Positions 20,888 to 29,382 of a stretch of DNA of 64,000 nt are shown here, piece by piece. The translations under genes were made by a program, and so were the position numbers. The notes under the pieces were generated by a model. The model made no database searches. It had not been told where the DNA came from and was given only the letters and a program-made list of their open reading frames with translations. The first letter of the stretch is position 1, and every line of letters starts with the position of its first letter. This DNA comes from Vulcanimicrobiota bacterium (lineage in GTDB: Bacteria > Vulcanimicrobiota > Vulcanimicrobiia > Vulcanimicrobiales > Vulcanimicrobiaceae). The stretch covers positions 124,001 through 188,000 of the forward strand of contig JAAXCW010000005.1 of assembly GCA_013036095.1 (NCBI GenBank). Reading direction: 5' to 3'.

Positions 20888-22387
20888 GTGAGGTTTCGGC
20901 CGGTCGTCATTTGCGTGCTCGACGGGTGGGGCTGCCGCGACGATCCGCACGGAAATGCGATTGCGGCCGCGCGATTACCGGAGTGGAGCGCTTTGCTCGA
21001 GCGCTATCCGTGGACGATGCTGAACGCGTCCGGGGAGTACGTCGGCCTTCCCAAAGGCATCATGGGGAACAGCGAAGTCGGCCATACCAACATGGGAAGC
21101 GGGCGGGTCGTCGCGCAAGGCGTAACGATCATCGACGAAGAGATCCGCTCCGGAGCGTTCGCAAAGAACGCGACGCTGCACGCCTGCATCGATCACGTCA
21201 AGCGCAGCGGCGGAACGCTGCACCTGATGGGCCTGGTATCCGATGGAAAGGTTCACAGCTCGCTGGATCATCTTTTCGCGCTTCTGAACGCGGCGCACAC
21301 AGCCGGCGCGAGCTGCGCCGTTCACGCATTTCTCGACGGACGGGATGTACCGCCGCGATCGGCCGAACTGTATCTGGGCGCGCTGCAACTCAAAATGGAG
21401 TCGCTCAAAACTCCATCGGCGATAAAAACCGTGACCGGGCGCTTTTATGCAATGGATCGAGACAACCGCGCCGAGCGGACCGAAGCAGCCTTCGAGGCCA
21501 TTGCGCACGCGCGCGCCCCATACGATGCTCCGACCGCACAGGCTGCGCTGGCGGCGGCTTACGCACGCGGCGAGGACGACGAATTCGTCAAGCCGACGAC
21601 GATCGCCGGCGGCCTTCCGGTGCGCAACGGCGATGCGTGCATCTTTTTCAACTTCCGTCCCGATCGCGCGCGACAGCTCACGGTGGCTTTTAGCCGCGCC
21701 GGTTATGACGACTTCCTCTTCGCAACGATGACGAAGTATGACGAAACCTTTCCCAATCCGGTACTGTTCGGCCCGCGCCCGCAATTCGAAACGCTCGGCG
21801 AGATCGTTTCGGGGCAAGGACTGCGGCAGCTGCGCCTTGCCGAGACGGAAAAGTACGCGCACGTCACCTACTTTTTCAACGGCGGACGCGAGGACGTCTT
21901 TGAAAACGAGGATCGCAAACTGATTCCCTCGGATCGCAGCGTCGCCACCTACGATCTCGAGCCGGCTATGCGCGCGCCGGAGATCACACAATTTGCCGTC
22001 GAGTCGATCGACGCCGGCATCTACGATGTCATCGTGATGAATTACGCAAACGCGGACATGGTCGGGCATACCGGAAAATGGGCGCCCACCGTTGAGGCCG
22101 TCGAAGTGCTCGACGCGTGTTTGGGCGAGCTCGCGCACGCGACGCTGAAAGCGGGCGGCTTGCTGGCGATCACCGCCGATCACGGCAATGCGGAAGAGAA
22201 AATCGATCCGCAGGGAAACCCTTTGACGGCGCACACGACCAACCTCGTGCCGTTTGTTCTCGTGGCGAAAGATTTCAGATGCACCCTGAAGAGCGGCGGA
22301 AAGTTGGGCGACATCGCGCCGACGCTGCTGCACTTAGCGGGATTGCCCGTACCGGCCGCGATGACTGGTGAGGATTTGATTCAATGA
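20888..22387 (+). CDS. gpmI: 2,3-bisphosphoglycerate-independent phosphoglycerate mutase
   Basis: Manganese enzyme of the alkaline-phosphatase superfamily interconverting 3- and 2-phosphoglycerate. The metal site starts CVLDGWG (Asp12) and the phosphoserine motif MGNSEVGHTNMGSGR places Ser at 62; the second metal cluster is NYANADMVGHTG and TADHGNAEE. Length 499. The start is GTG 20888, only a few bases after the repeat, so no good ribosome site is visible other than repeat sequence. Its stop overlaps punA by 4 bases. Confidence 0.96.
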   Translation: MRFRPVVICVLDGWGCRDDPHGNAIAAARLPEWSALLERYPWTMLNASGEYVGLPKGIMGNSEVGHTNMGSGRVVAQGVTIIDEEIRSGAFAKNATLHACIDHVKRSGGTLHLMGLVSDGKVHSSLDHLFALLNAAHTAGASCAVHAFLDGRDVPPRSAELYLGALQLKMESLKTPSAIKTVTGRFYAMDRDNRAERTEAAFEAIAHARAPYDAPTAQAALAAAYARGEDDEFVKPTTIAGGLPVRNGDACIFFNFRPDRARQLTVAFSRAGYDDFLFATMTKYDETFPNPVLFGPRPQFETLGEIVSGQGLRQLRLAETEKYAHVTYFFNGGREDVFENEDRKLIPSDRSVATYDLEPAMRAPEITQFAVESIDAGIYDVIVMNYANADMVGHTGKWAPTVEAVEVLDACLGELAHATLKAGGLLAITADHGNAEEKIDPQGNPLTAHTTNLVPFVLVAKDFRCTLKSGGKLGDIAPTLLHLAGLPVPAAMTGEDLIQ

Positions 22388-23136
22388 AGATCGGCGATAT
22401 CGATCTCGCGCTCGTCCTTGGAAGCGGGCTCTCGGAGATTTTGGCGAGCGGCGCAATTCCGGCATGGTCGGAGGGCGGACGCATTCCCTTTAGCGAGCTG
22501 AAATTGCCCGTCGCCAAGCTTGCCGGGCACATGGGCGAAGCGGTCGCGGGTGAATGGCACGGAAAGCGCGTCTTGGCGTTCGCCGGGCGCGTTCACGGGT
22601 ATCAAGGATTCACCGCGCCGGAGATCACACGATCCGTCGCGCTCGCGCGCACGCACGGAGCGACGAAGCTGCTGCTCACAAACGCGGCGGGCGCGATCAA
22701 CGAAGAGTTTCACGCCGGCGACCTCATGCTCATTAAGGACCACATCAATCTGACCGGCCTTAATCCGTTGCTCGGAAGCGAGCTCGACGATCCGTTCGTG
22801 AACATGACCGATGCGTATAGTCCGCGCTTGCGCGACGCCGCGCGGAAAGTCGATGCGGATCTTCGCGAAGGCGTCTACGCCGGATTGCTCGGCCCGAACT
22901 ATGAAACCGCGGCCGAAGCGCGCTACCTTCGAACGATCGGCGCCGACGCCGCCGGCATGTCGACAGTGCTCGAGACCATCGCCGCCCGTGCCGCCGGAAT
23001 GGAAGTTTTCGGGGTGAGCCTGATCACGAATTCCGTCGCGGCCGCCGACACGTCGCACGCCGAAGTCACCGCGATCGCAAAGAGCGCCGCAGCGCGCCTC
23101 GCCGTGCTATTGGACGGCGTAGTAGCTGCCGCTTGA
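22384..23136 (+). CDS. punA: purine nucleoside phosphorylase
   Basis: Trimeric PNP of the PNP/MTAP family, cleaving guanosine/inosine-type nucleosides. Motifs LVLGSGLSE (phosphate loop), GRVHGYQGFTAPEIT, LLLTNAAGAINEEFHAGDLM and LGPNYETAAEARYLRTIGADAAGMST are typical, though the family GSGLG is GSGLS. Length 250. It is coupled to gpmI. With deoA and the adenine deaminase at 41119 it indicates nucleoside salvage. It overlaps the minus-strand hypothetical at 23107 by 30 bases. Confidence 0.93.
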   Translation: MKIGDIDLALVLGSGLSEILASGAIPAWSEGGRIPFSELKLPVAKLAGHMGEAVAGEWHGKRVLAFAGRVHGYQGFTAPEITRSVALARTHGATKLLLTNAAGAINEEFHAGDLMLIKDHINLTGLNPLLGSELDDPFVNMTDAYSPRLRDAARKVDADLREGVYAGLLGPNYETAAEARYLRTIGADAAGMSTVLETIAARAAGMEVFGVSLITNSVAAADTSHAEVTAIAKSAAARLAVLLDGVVAAA

Positions 23137-23385
23137 GTCCACGCCCAGCGTTCTTCCGCCGATCGTAACGGCGCGCGTCTGATGGTCCCAAAAGCCGAGC
23201 ACGGAAATCGCAGCCGGACGCAGGTTCGCGAACAACCGCCGCGCGCGCGAAGAAATCGCCAGCGCGTCCCGGACCCAGCGCGGATGTTCGCGCGGTAATA
23301 TGGGCGTTTCGAGTTCGTCGTCGGGGTGCAGCGCAAACGGCAGCGCCGCCGGTACCGAAGATGACTCAACCCAAGGCCGAAGCAT
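23107..23385 (-). CDS. hypothetical protein downstream of sigma factor
   Basis: Ninety-two residues with no recognised family. The C-terminal half has alternating hydrophobic strands (AAISVLGFWD, RAVTIGGRTLGVDSSGSYYAV) and the middle is basic and helical (HPRWVRDALAISSRARRLFA). The start overlaps the 3' end of the sigma-factor gene by 20 bases, which suggests coupling, and the 3' end overlaps punA. Possibly a small regulator or anti-sigma-like partner, but nothing in the sequence shows that. Confidence 0.45.
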   Translation of the reverse strand: MLRPWVESSSVPAALPFALHPDDELETPILPREHPRWVRDALAISSRARRLFANLRPAAISVLGFWDHQTRAVTIGGRTLGVDSSGSYYAVQ

Positions 23386-24037
23386 CGAGCACCTTTCGTA
23401 GATTGCGCAGCGCGGTCACGTGCAGCTGCGACGCGCGTTGCGGAGAAATGGCGAGCGCCCGCCCTATCTCGTAGAGCGACTTGTTGGAATAATAGTAGAG
23501 CGTCACGACGCTGCGCTGGCGGCGCGTCAGCTTCATGAGGGCGTTCTGAATGTACTCGCGATGAAAAGTCCGGCCGGCTAGCAGCGCGGGATCTTGCGTC
23601 CAATCGGGCGGCAGCGACTCGTCGGCCGGCAGCGGCGAATCGAGCGATAGGGGCGCGTACCGGTAGGCGTGCAGCGCCGCGCGCCGCAGCGAAGGCCGGC
23701 GCACCTCCATCTCACTCTGCGTCGGAATAACGCCGCTCTCGAGTGCGAGCGCGTAACGCTCGCGTTCGGCTTCGCGCACCTCGCGGCGAACGCGTTCGGA
23801 AACCGGATCGAGCCGGCGCAGACCGTTCAGCATCGTGCCGGCGACCACGCGCGAAACGTAGACGCGCATCTCCGGACCGCGCTGCGGATCGAAAGCATCG
23901 ACCGCGCGGATCAGACCGACGCAGCCGTCGCCGATCAAGTCATCGAGATCGCTTCCCGGCACCATGCGCTGAATGCGGCGCGCGATGCTGCGCACCAGCG
24001 GAAAATACGAACGGATTAGCGATTCGCGGGCGCTCAC
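23366..24037 (-). CDS. FliA-like (sigma-28/sigma-B/F/G group) sigma factor
   Basis: RNA polymerase sigma factor with region 2 (DLIGDGCVGLIRAVDAF and RVYVSRVVAGTMLNGLRRLD) and region 4 (LTRRQRSVVTLYYY, SLYEIGRALAISPQRASQLH); region 3 is short. The best start is GTG 24037, whose GTGA overlaps the stop of the 52-residue ORF upstream; this gives 223 residues and begins ARESLIRSYFPLVRSIA as the family does. The linkage to two flagellar rod genes suggests it directs flagellar transcription, but a general-stress role is possible. Confidence 0.85.
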   Translation of the reverse strand: MSARESLIRSYFPLVRSIARRIQRMVPGSDLDDLIGDGCVGLIRAVDAFDPQRGPEMRVYVSRVVAGTMLNGLRRLDPVSERVRREVREAERERYALALESGVIPTQSEMEVRRPSLRRAALHAYRYAPLSLDSPLPADESLPPDWTQDPALLAGRTFHREYIQNALMKLTRRQRSVVTLYYYSNKSLYEIGRALAISPQRASQLHVTALRNLRKVLDASALG

Positions 24038-24192
24038 GGCGAGATGCGCGACGCGATCTTCTCCGCGCACGCTTCGGCGACGAGTTCGCCGAATTCGCCC
24101 ATCGCCTCCGCAAGCGGCGCCAAGACGCCTTCCAGCACCGGCTCGAGCGCGAGCGCCGCGATCTGCCGCTGCGGAAGCGAACCTTCAATCAC
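24034..24192 (-). CDS. small ORF of 52 residues between flgG and the sigma gene
   Basis: Reading the minus strand from GTG 24192 gives a 52-residue acidic, helical peptide beginning MIEGSLPQRQIAALALEPVL and ending CAEKIASRISP. Its start overlaps the stop of the rod gene upstream by 8 bases, and its TGA overlaps the sigma start as GTGA. Both junctions look like translational coupling, which is the main evidence that it is real. It resembles no family I know; a flagellar chaperone or sigma regulator is possible on position only. Confidence 0.6.
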   Translation of the reverse strand: MIEGSLPQRQIAALALEPVLEGVLAPLAEAMGEFGELVAEACAEKIASRISP

Positions 24193-24910
24193 GGCTCAGA
24201 TTGTCGGCGATGCGCATCATCTCGTCGGCGGCTTGTACGCCTTTGGCGTTGGCTTCGTACGCGCGCTGCGCAGCAAGAATCTGCATCATCGCCTCGACGA
24301 TCGTAACGTTGGACCGTTCGAGCATCCCGAACTTCAGCTCGGGGCCTCCGTGCTTGCCGGGATCGACAAACCGCGCTTTTCCGGATGCCTTCGTTTCGAA
24401 GAAGAGCGTGCCGCCGGCGGATTCCAAATACTCGGGCGACGCAAACTCCGCCAAACGAACGCGTCCGCACTTCTTCTCTCCGGCCGCGGTTTGCGCAGTC
24501 ACGGTGCCGTCGGGCGCGACGTTGGCCGAAATCGCATCGGCCGGAATGCGCGTGCCGAGGAGACGGCGTCCTTGCGCATTTCGGAGCGAGCCGTCCGCTG
24601 CGCGGGAAAACTCGCCGTTGCGCGTAAACGTGAGACGGCCGGCGCCGTCGGCGACGGCAAAGAATCCGGCCCCCTGGATCGCGAGATCGAACGGACCGCC
24701 GCTGCGTTCGAGCTTGCCTTGCGTGAACATCACGTGTGCGCCCGCGGGCGCGGTACCCAGCGTCCCGCCGCGTGAAGCGATGTCGGTAAACGTTTCGGCC
24801 GCCCCTTTGAAGCCCGCGACGTCGGCGTTAGCCAAATTGTCCGCGACGATCTCCAAATTCTTCTGCTGCGCGGCCATTCCGGTTGCGGCCGCATACAGCG
24901 CGCGATTCAC
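24185..24910 (-). CDS. flgG: flagellar basal-body rod protein FlgG
   Basis: Distal rod protein of 241 residues. The N-terminal rod signature is ALYAAATGMAAQQKNLEIVADNLANADVAGFK, seen here as LEIVADNLANADVAGFK at about 19-35; the middle has GPFDLAIQGAGFFAV and FTRNGEFSRA; the C-terminal helix is MMQILAAQRAYEANAKG. These are secreted by the flagellar export apparatus and form the axial rod. It overlaps the second rod gene by 4 bases. A shorter-than-usual central domain (FlgG is commonly about 260) is noted. Confidence 0.9.
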   Translation of the reverse strand: MNRALYAAATGMAAQQKNLEIVADNLANADVAGFKGAAETFTDIASRGGTLGTAPAGAHVMFTQGKLERSGGPFDLAIQGAGFFAVADGAGRLTFTRNGEFSRAADGSLRNAQGRRLLGTRIPADAISANVAPDGTVTAQTAAGEKKCGRVRLAEFASPEYLESAGGTLFFETKASGKARFVDPGKHGGPELKFGMLERSNVTIVEAMMQILAAQRAYEANAKGVQAADEMMRIADNLSRD

Positions 24911-25425
24911 TTGAACTCCGACATCTTCGAATTCGCGCGCTGCGAACTCTGATCGATGGCGGTCAACACTTTTTGCGCGGTTTCGAACGAACGCTCGGCT
25001 TCGAGCACGTTGACCATCTCACCGACCGCGTCGACGTTGGAGCTTTCCAAGAAACCGCTGCGCACGTAGGAGCCATGTGCCAGCGAGGTTGCCATCAACT
25101 TTCGCCCGGCGTCGTCGCGCAACGCGCCGAAGCGATCGCGCGTGAACGCGCCGCTGCGCGTCCGGATCGTGCGCCCGTCGGTTCCGCGCAGAACGAACGC
25201 GCCTTCACCGACAATAGCGCGGTCGAGCGCCCTGCCGGTACGGCGCAGCGCGCCCTGTTCGTCATCGCGAACTTGATCGACGCGCACGCCGCGAGCCTGC
25301 AGCGATCCGCGCGCGAGCGTGCGCCGGAACCCGTCGGTCGATCCGTTGGCGAGGTTCTGCGCGGCGATCTCCAGCCGCGTTTGCGCGGCGGTCATCGCGC
25401 TTGCCGCCCACGCTATGCCATCCAT
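24907..25425 (-). CDS. flgF: flagellar rod protein, FlgF-like
   Basis: Rod-family protein of 172 residues from ATG 25425 (MDGIAWAASAMTAAQTRLEI). The N-terminal motif is LEIAAQNLANGSTDGFRRT, the core has RAIVGEGAFVLRG and RSGAFTRDRFG, and the C-terminal helix is MVNVLEAERSFETAQKVL. It lacks much of the central domain normal for FlgF (about 240-250 residues), so it is a minimal version. The order flgF-flgG is standard. In-frame sequence upstream of 25425 has no family similarity. Confidence 0.8.
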   Translation of the reverse strand: MDGIAWAASAMTAAQTRLEIAAQNLANGSTDGFRRTLARGSLQARGVRVDQVRDDEQGALRRTGRALDRAIVGEGAFVLRGTDGRTIRTRSGAFTRDRFGALRDDAGRKLMATSLAHGSYVRSGFLESSNVDAVGEMVNVLEAERSFETAQKVLTAIDQSSQRANSKMSEFK

Positions 25426-25469
25426 GCCCGCATGGTAGACGGCGGGCGTGAACGAAAGATGACCGGAAG

Positions 25470-25829
25470 ATGAAAGCCGCTCGCGCACTACTCGCGCTGC
25501 TCATGTTGGCCGGATGTTCGCAGCCGGCGCCCCACGGCGCAGCCGATGCCGCTGCGGCGCGAGAGCTCCGCGCGGTCGAGCCGCTCAAAGCGCAGTACAA
25601 ACCCGTCATAACGGGGATCGACGTGAAAGGAGCGACGCTCGATTTCTTCGTCGATGCGGAGCTGATGAGCGAGATGGATGGTCCCGTCGAACAGGGGATG
25701 GAGGATCAAGCGCTCAAGCGCTGGCGCCTGGCATGGACGGCCAATAATCCCGGGAAGCACGCGACGCTGCACGTGCGGTTCCGCAATTACTTCGGCGAAG
25801 ACGTCTTCAGCGAATCAGCAAAAGTTTAG
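25470..25829 (+). CDS. hypothetical lipoprotein
   Basis: Protein of 119 residues with a short signal and lipobox LAGC (Cys 16). The mature part contains VDAELMSEMDGPVEQGMEDQ and a C-terminal HVRFRNYFGEDVFSES strand. CCGGAAG precedes the ATG. It is divergent from flgF (44 bases apart) and its stop overlaps the convergent leuB stop by 15 bases. Family unknown; the fold looks beta-rich. Confidence 0.65.
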   Translation: MKAARALLALLMLAGCSQPAPHGAADAAAARELRAVEPLKAQYKPVITGIDVKGATLDFFVDAELMSEMDGPVEQGMEDQALKRWRLAWTANNPGKHATLHVRFRNYFGEDVFSESAKV

Positions 25830-26888
25830 AACGCGGTCCGTAAACTCGGCGCTCGATAGAGCCTTTTCGTTCGCGCTCGCCAGATCTGCCGTCCGCGCGC
25901 CGCCCGCAAACGTCTGCTCGACGGCGTTTTCGATTTTCGCAGCGCCGGCTTCGTCGGCCAAACTGTGCCGCAGCAGCATCGCCGCGGATAGAATCGCTGC
26001 CGTCGGGTTGGCAATCCCGCGCCCCGCAATATCCGGAGCCGTGCCGCTGATCGGTTCGTAGAGACCGAATTGCTTCCCAAGCGTCCCTTTCGTCCCGAGG
26101 CTCGCGCTCGGTAAATTTCCAATCGAGCCGGTCAGCATCGCCGCTTCGTCGGAAAGAATATCGCCGAACATATTTTCGGTGAGCAGCACGTCGAATTCCG
26201 CGGGCCGCCGCACGAGCTGCATCGCGGCATTATCCACGAGCAAGTGCGCGACGCGTATGCCGGGGTACTCCGGAGCGATGCGATCGACGACGCGCCGCCA
26301 CAGACGCGACGTCTCCAAAATATTTTGCTTGTCGACCGATGTGACGAGTTTCCGCCGCTTGCTCGCCAGGTCGAACGCGACGCGCGCGATGCGCTCGATC
26401 TCCGGCGCGCGGTAAAACATCGTGTCGACGGCTTCTTCAATGCCGTCGTTACCGGTGCGCTGTTCTTTAGGTTTTCCGAAATAGATGCCGCCGGTCAATT
26501 CGCGCACGACGATCAGATCGAGACCTTTGAGCAGCTCCGGCTTCAGACTCGACGCGGATTCGAGTCCGCGCAAAAGGCGCACCGGCCGCAGGTTTGCGTA
26601 GAGTTCGTAATCGCGCCGCAACAGGAAGAGCGCGTACTCCGGGCGTTCGCCCAGCGGTTTGCCGTCGTATTCGGGTAATCCGACCGAGCCAAATAGGATC
26701 GCGTCCGCCCGATCGCAGAGTGCGCGCGTCTCTTCGGGCAGCGCGGGCTTTCCGGCGCGCAGCGCCGCGCCGCCCACGGCGGATTCCACGCACTCGAGAT
26801 CGGGACGCACTTTTTGCAAAACCCGCAGTGCGGCGCCGGTCACTTCAGGACCGATGCCGTCGCCGGGCAGAACCGCGATCGTGCTAAT
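25815..26888 (-). CDS. leuB: 3-isopropylmalate dehydrogenase, probable non-standard start codon
   Basis: Oxidises 3-isopropylmalate in leucine biosynthesis. The first ATG/GTG/TTG in frame is GTG 26843, but this would cut off the conserved nucleotide-site strand: codons upstream read STIAVLPGDGIGPEV, then only ATT at 26888 remains before a stop. I therefore place the start at ATT 26888, overlapping the divIVA stop by 5 bases and giving 357 residues, the normal size. Later motifs are intact: ANLRPVRLLRG, VVRELTGGIYFGKP, VTSVDKQNILETSRLWR, LTENMFGDILSDEAAML. Other leucine genes are not in the window. Confidence 0.85.
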   Translation of the reverse strand: MSTIAVLPGDGIGPEVTGAALRVLQKVRPDLECVESAVGGAALRAGKPALPEETRALCDRADAILFGSVGLPEYDGKPLGERPEYALFLLRRDYELYANLRPVRLLRGLESASSLKPELLKGLDLIVVRELTGGIYFGKPKEQRTGNDGIEEAVDTMFYRAPEIERIARVAFDLASKRRKLVTSVDKQNILETSRLWRRVVDRIAPEYPGIRVAHLLVDNAAMQLVRRPAEFDVLLTENMFGDILSDEAAMLTGSIGNLPSASLGTKGTLGKQFGLYEPISGTAPDIAGRGIANPTAAILSAAMLLRHSLADEAGAAKIENAVEQTFAGGARTADLASANEKALSSAEFTDRVLNFC

Positions 26889-27438
26889 AGACGGTGATGC
26901 GGTTGGTATCGCTCAGGTCGGCTTCCGAGCTTTCCGGCGCCTGCGCGGGCTCGGCGGCCGCCTGCGGCGTCTCGCCATTGGCTTGCGGGGGCGTTCTTTC
27001 CAACAGCGCGATGTGCGTCATCAACAAGCTTCTGAGCTCGCTGCGGGCTTTCTCGGCCGCTTCGTTGGCGCGCTGGTGTTCGCGCCGCGCGTCGGCGGCG
27101 GCTTCCGTAAACGTAGATATCTCGCGCTCCGCGGCGATGCGCGCTTGCTCTTTGATCAGGTCGGCCTCTTTGTGCGCCGAAGCCTTCACTTCGTCGGCGG
27201 TGCGCTGCGCGAGCAGCAGCGTATTTTGCAGCGACTCTTCCATCGCCTTGAAATGGCTAATCCGCTCTTTGAGGTCGGCGATCTCCGCTTCGAGCGCCGC
27301 GCGATGCTGCGCGTCGTCTTCCAGCGTTTCGATGACCTCGTCCAAAAACTGATCGACTTCCGCGCGGTCGTATCCCTGCAGCGCCTTTTTGAAGGTCTTA
27401 TGCTGGATGTCGACTGGCGTAATTCTTTGCATGTTCAT
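26884..27438 (-). CDS. divIVA: DivIVA-domain cell-division/polar protein
   Basis: Membrane-curvature-sensing coiled-coil protein of 184 residues. The DivIVA N-terminal domain is clear: ITPVDIQHKTFKKALQGYDR followed by AEVDQFLDEVIETLE. A long heptad coil (about 45-145) and an Ala/Pro/Glu-rich tail follow. It overlaps sepF by 4 bases upstream and leuB downstream. The sepF-divIVA pairing is a Gram-positive/cyanobacterial-type division arrangement. In other lineages it recruits polar or septal partners. Confidence 0.93.
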   Translation of the reverse strand: MNMQRITPVDIQHKTFKKALQGYDRAEVDQFLDEVIETLEDDAQHRAALEAEIADLKERISHFKAMEESLQNTLLLAQRTADEVKASAHKEADLIKEQARIAAEREISTFTEAAADARREHQRANEAAEKARSELRSLLMTHIALLERTPPQANGETPQAAAEPAQAPESSEADLSDTNRITVY

Positions 27439-27845
27439 CCTCTATTGGAGAGAAAGTCGAGGGAACCATCGGCCATCATTGACTCGCGCAAGCCTTGCGA
27501 GTTGACGACAACGCCCGCAGGGACGATCAAGTAAATCGCTTCGGCCAGTTTTTGGATCTTGCCGTCGATCGTGTATGCGACGCCGGAGGTAAAGTCCACC
27601 ACGCGCTGCAGCAGCGAGCGATCCGCGTTTTGGAGATTGACGATCACGACTTGGCGATTACGCAGCGCATCGGCGATTTCCGTAACGTCGCCGAACGCGC
27701 GCGGCGCATAGACGCTGACTTCGGTGCCGCCACGACGGGAGACGCCGCTGAGCGGGACGACGTTGCGCGCACCTTCTTCAGCATAAACGTCGTCATCTTC
27801 GTCGCTCATCGAAAAGAACGAGCCGATCCTGGTAAACATGCTCAT
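27435..27845 (-). CDS. sepF: cell-division protein SepF
   Basis: FtsZ-binding membrane anchor of 136 residues. The N-terminal amphipathic helix MFTRIGSFFSM is followed by an acidic linker (about 14-25) and the SepF fold (about 40-128): RAFGDVTEIADALRNRQVVI, VNLQNADRSLLQRVVDFTSG and GKIQKLAEAIYLIVPAGV. It occurs in lineages using SepF rather than, or beside, FtsA/ZipA. It precedes divIVA with a 4-base overlap. Confidence 0.95.
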   Translation of the reverse strand: MSMFTRIGSFFSMSDEDDDVYAEEGARNVVPLSGVSRRGGTEVSVYAPRAFGDVTEIADALRNRQVVIVNLQNADRSLLQRVVDFTSGVAYTIDGKIQKLAEAIYLIVPAGVVVNSQGLRESMMADGSLDFLSNRG

Positions 27846-27884
27846 GTCAGCCTCACTTTAGCTCTAGCTTCGACGGGCCCACTG

Positions 27885-28529
27885 CTAGACCCGCGCGGGC
27901 GCGGCTCGCGGGCCGAATAAAGCGCTGCCTAGCCGCACCATCGTCGAGCCGGCGCGCAACGCCTCGCGCCAATCACCGGACATTCCAAGCGAGAGCACCG
28001 TCCCGCCGACGGCTTGGAAGACGCCGGCTGCAAGCTCGAATGCTTGCGCCGTCTCCGAACTCGACGCGCCAAGCGGGCCGATTGCCATGACGCCGTCCAC
28101 GGCCAGGCTCTCCTCGCGCCGCAGCGCGCGCGCCAGTGCGGGCGCTTCCTCGGGACGCACGCCGAACCGTTGGCCGGGCGAAATATTCAGCTGGATGAGA
28201 ACCCGGAGCCGCTTCCCGGCGGCCGCCGCGGCCTTCGCGAGCGCGAGCCCCGCTTCGATCCGGTCGACGCTCTGTACCACGTCGAACGTCTCGACGATCC
28301 CCTTGGCCTTGTTGCTCTGCACGTGTCCGATGAAATGCTTTGTGCAAGTCAGGCCGGCGGCGGCCGCGAATTTTGCGCGCGCCTCCTGCAGATAGTTTTC
28401 GCCGACGTCCGCGACGCCGGCGGCGACCGCTTCTTCGAGCACGCTCGCCGGCTGCAACTTCGTTACGGCGACGATCGCGACGTGCGCCGGAATTTCGGCC
28501 CGCAGCTGAGCCCAGCGCTCGGCGATCAT
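27885..28529 (-). CDS. yggS: PLP homeostasis protein YggS/PROSC
   Basis: Pyridoxal-phosphate-binding barrel of 214 residues involved in vitamin B6 balance. It shows VAIVAVTKLQP with the PLP lysine, GENYLQEARAKF, HFIGHVQSNKAKG, VLIQLNISPG, and the C-terminal phosphate site LSLGMSGDWREAL with GSTMVRLGSALFG. The start ATG 28529 overlaps the lgt stop by 4 bases; in-frame sequence farther upstream is lgt in another frame. The yggS-sepF-divIVA order is conserved in many Gram-positives. Confidence 0.94.
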   Translation of the reverse strand: MIAERWAQLRAEIPAHVAIVAVTKLQPASVLEEAVAAGVADVGENYLQEARAKFAAAAGLTCTKHFIGHVQSNKAKGIVETFDVVQSVDRIEAGLALAKAAAAAGKRLRVLIQLNISPGQRFGVRPEEAPALARALRREESLAVDGVMAIGPLGASSSETAQAFELAAGVFQAVGGTVLSLGMSGDWREALRAGSTMVRLGSALFGPRAAPARV

Positions 28530-29371
28530 GCGGCCGGAGTTACCTCGGTCCGAACCCCCTTGCGCGCGCATATATACACCATGACGGCGCCGATAGCGAT
28601 CATCGGAAGCGCATAGAACTGGCCGCCGGTAATGCCGTGCCACGAGAAATCCGCTTGTCTCCAGATCTCGGCGATCGAACGGGTGATGCCGTAGAGCGTG
28701 AACCAGCTCCAGGCGACGACGCCGTCGGGCGGACGCCGCTTATAGATGAAGAGCAAAATCGGCAGCGTCAATGCGTCAAGCGCGGCTTCGTAAAGTTGCG
28801 AGGGGTGACGATAGAGCGATCCCCAATCGGCGGTGCTGCCGGGAATCATGCACCATGGCCGATCCGGCTTGCAGACGTCGCCCCACAGTTCGTCGTTGAT
28901 GAAATTGACGAAGCGCGTCAGGGTGATGCCGACCGGCAAGAGGACGACCATTTCGTCCCCCAGCACGCTGAACGTCAGTCCGGGATGCTTGCGCAAAAAA
29001 AGAACGGTTGCGAAGATGGTCGCGATCATCGCGCCGTGGAAGGCCATGCCGCCGTTCCAAATCGCGATGAAATTGATGGGATTGCTGAGATAAGTCGAAA
29101 GATTGTGCTTGCTGATGATATCGTTGATCACGAAGAACGTCCGGCCGCCGACCAGGACGCCCACCAACGCGTACACGAGAAAATCCTGAATCTGATCGCG
29201 AGTCAAACCCAGGCGGCGCATGCCTGCCGGGCGGCTCATCCAAAGATAGACCGCCGCGAACCCGATCAAATAGGATATGCCGTACCAATGGATGCTGATG
29301 CGCCAGATATGAATGGCGATCGGATCGATGTTGGGATACGTGAACCAATGATTCAAGAGCGGTCCTGTCAA
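28526..29371 (-). CDS. lgt: prolipoprotein diacylglyceryl transferase
   Basis: Inner-membrane enzyme that adds diacylglycerol to the lipobox cysteine, the first step of lipoprotein maturation. Seven hydrophobic segments, WYGISYLIGF, the HGAMIATIFA region, GRFVNF-type motif TRFVNFINDELWG and HPSQLYEAALD are present; length 281. No ATG is available near the front: TTG 29371 or TTG 29356 (with ACAGGAC upstream) are candidates. It is divergent from ccdA with about 11 bases between starts, so each promoter must lie inside the other gene. LspA is at 30089. Confidence 0.94.
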   Translation of the reverse strand: MTGPLLNHWFTYPNIDPIAIHIWRISIHWYGISYLIGFAAVYLWMSRPAGMRRLGLTRDQIQDFLVYALVGVLVGGRTFFVINDIISKHNLSTYLSNPINFIAIWNGGMAFHGAMIATIFATVLFLRKHPGLTFSVLGDEMVVLLPVGITLTRFVNFINDELWGDVCKPDRPWCMIPGSTADWGSLYRHPSQLYEAALDALTLPILLFIYKRRPPDGVVAWSWFTLYGITRSIAEIWRQADFSWHGITGGQFYALPMIAIGAVMVYICARKGVRTEVTPAA

Positions 29372-29382
29372 ATGAAGCTTGC

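Noticed and set aside
20911-21693. 260-codon plus-strand ORF
   Set aside because: Off-frame shadow of gpmI, very Arg-rich.
20975-22333. 452-codon minus-strand ORF
   Set aside because: Antisense to gpmI; composition typical of reverse reading of G+C-rich codons.
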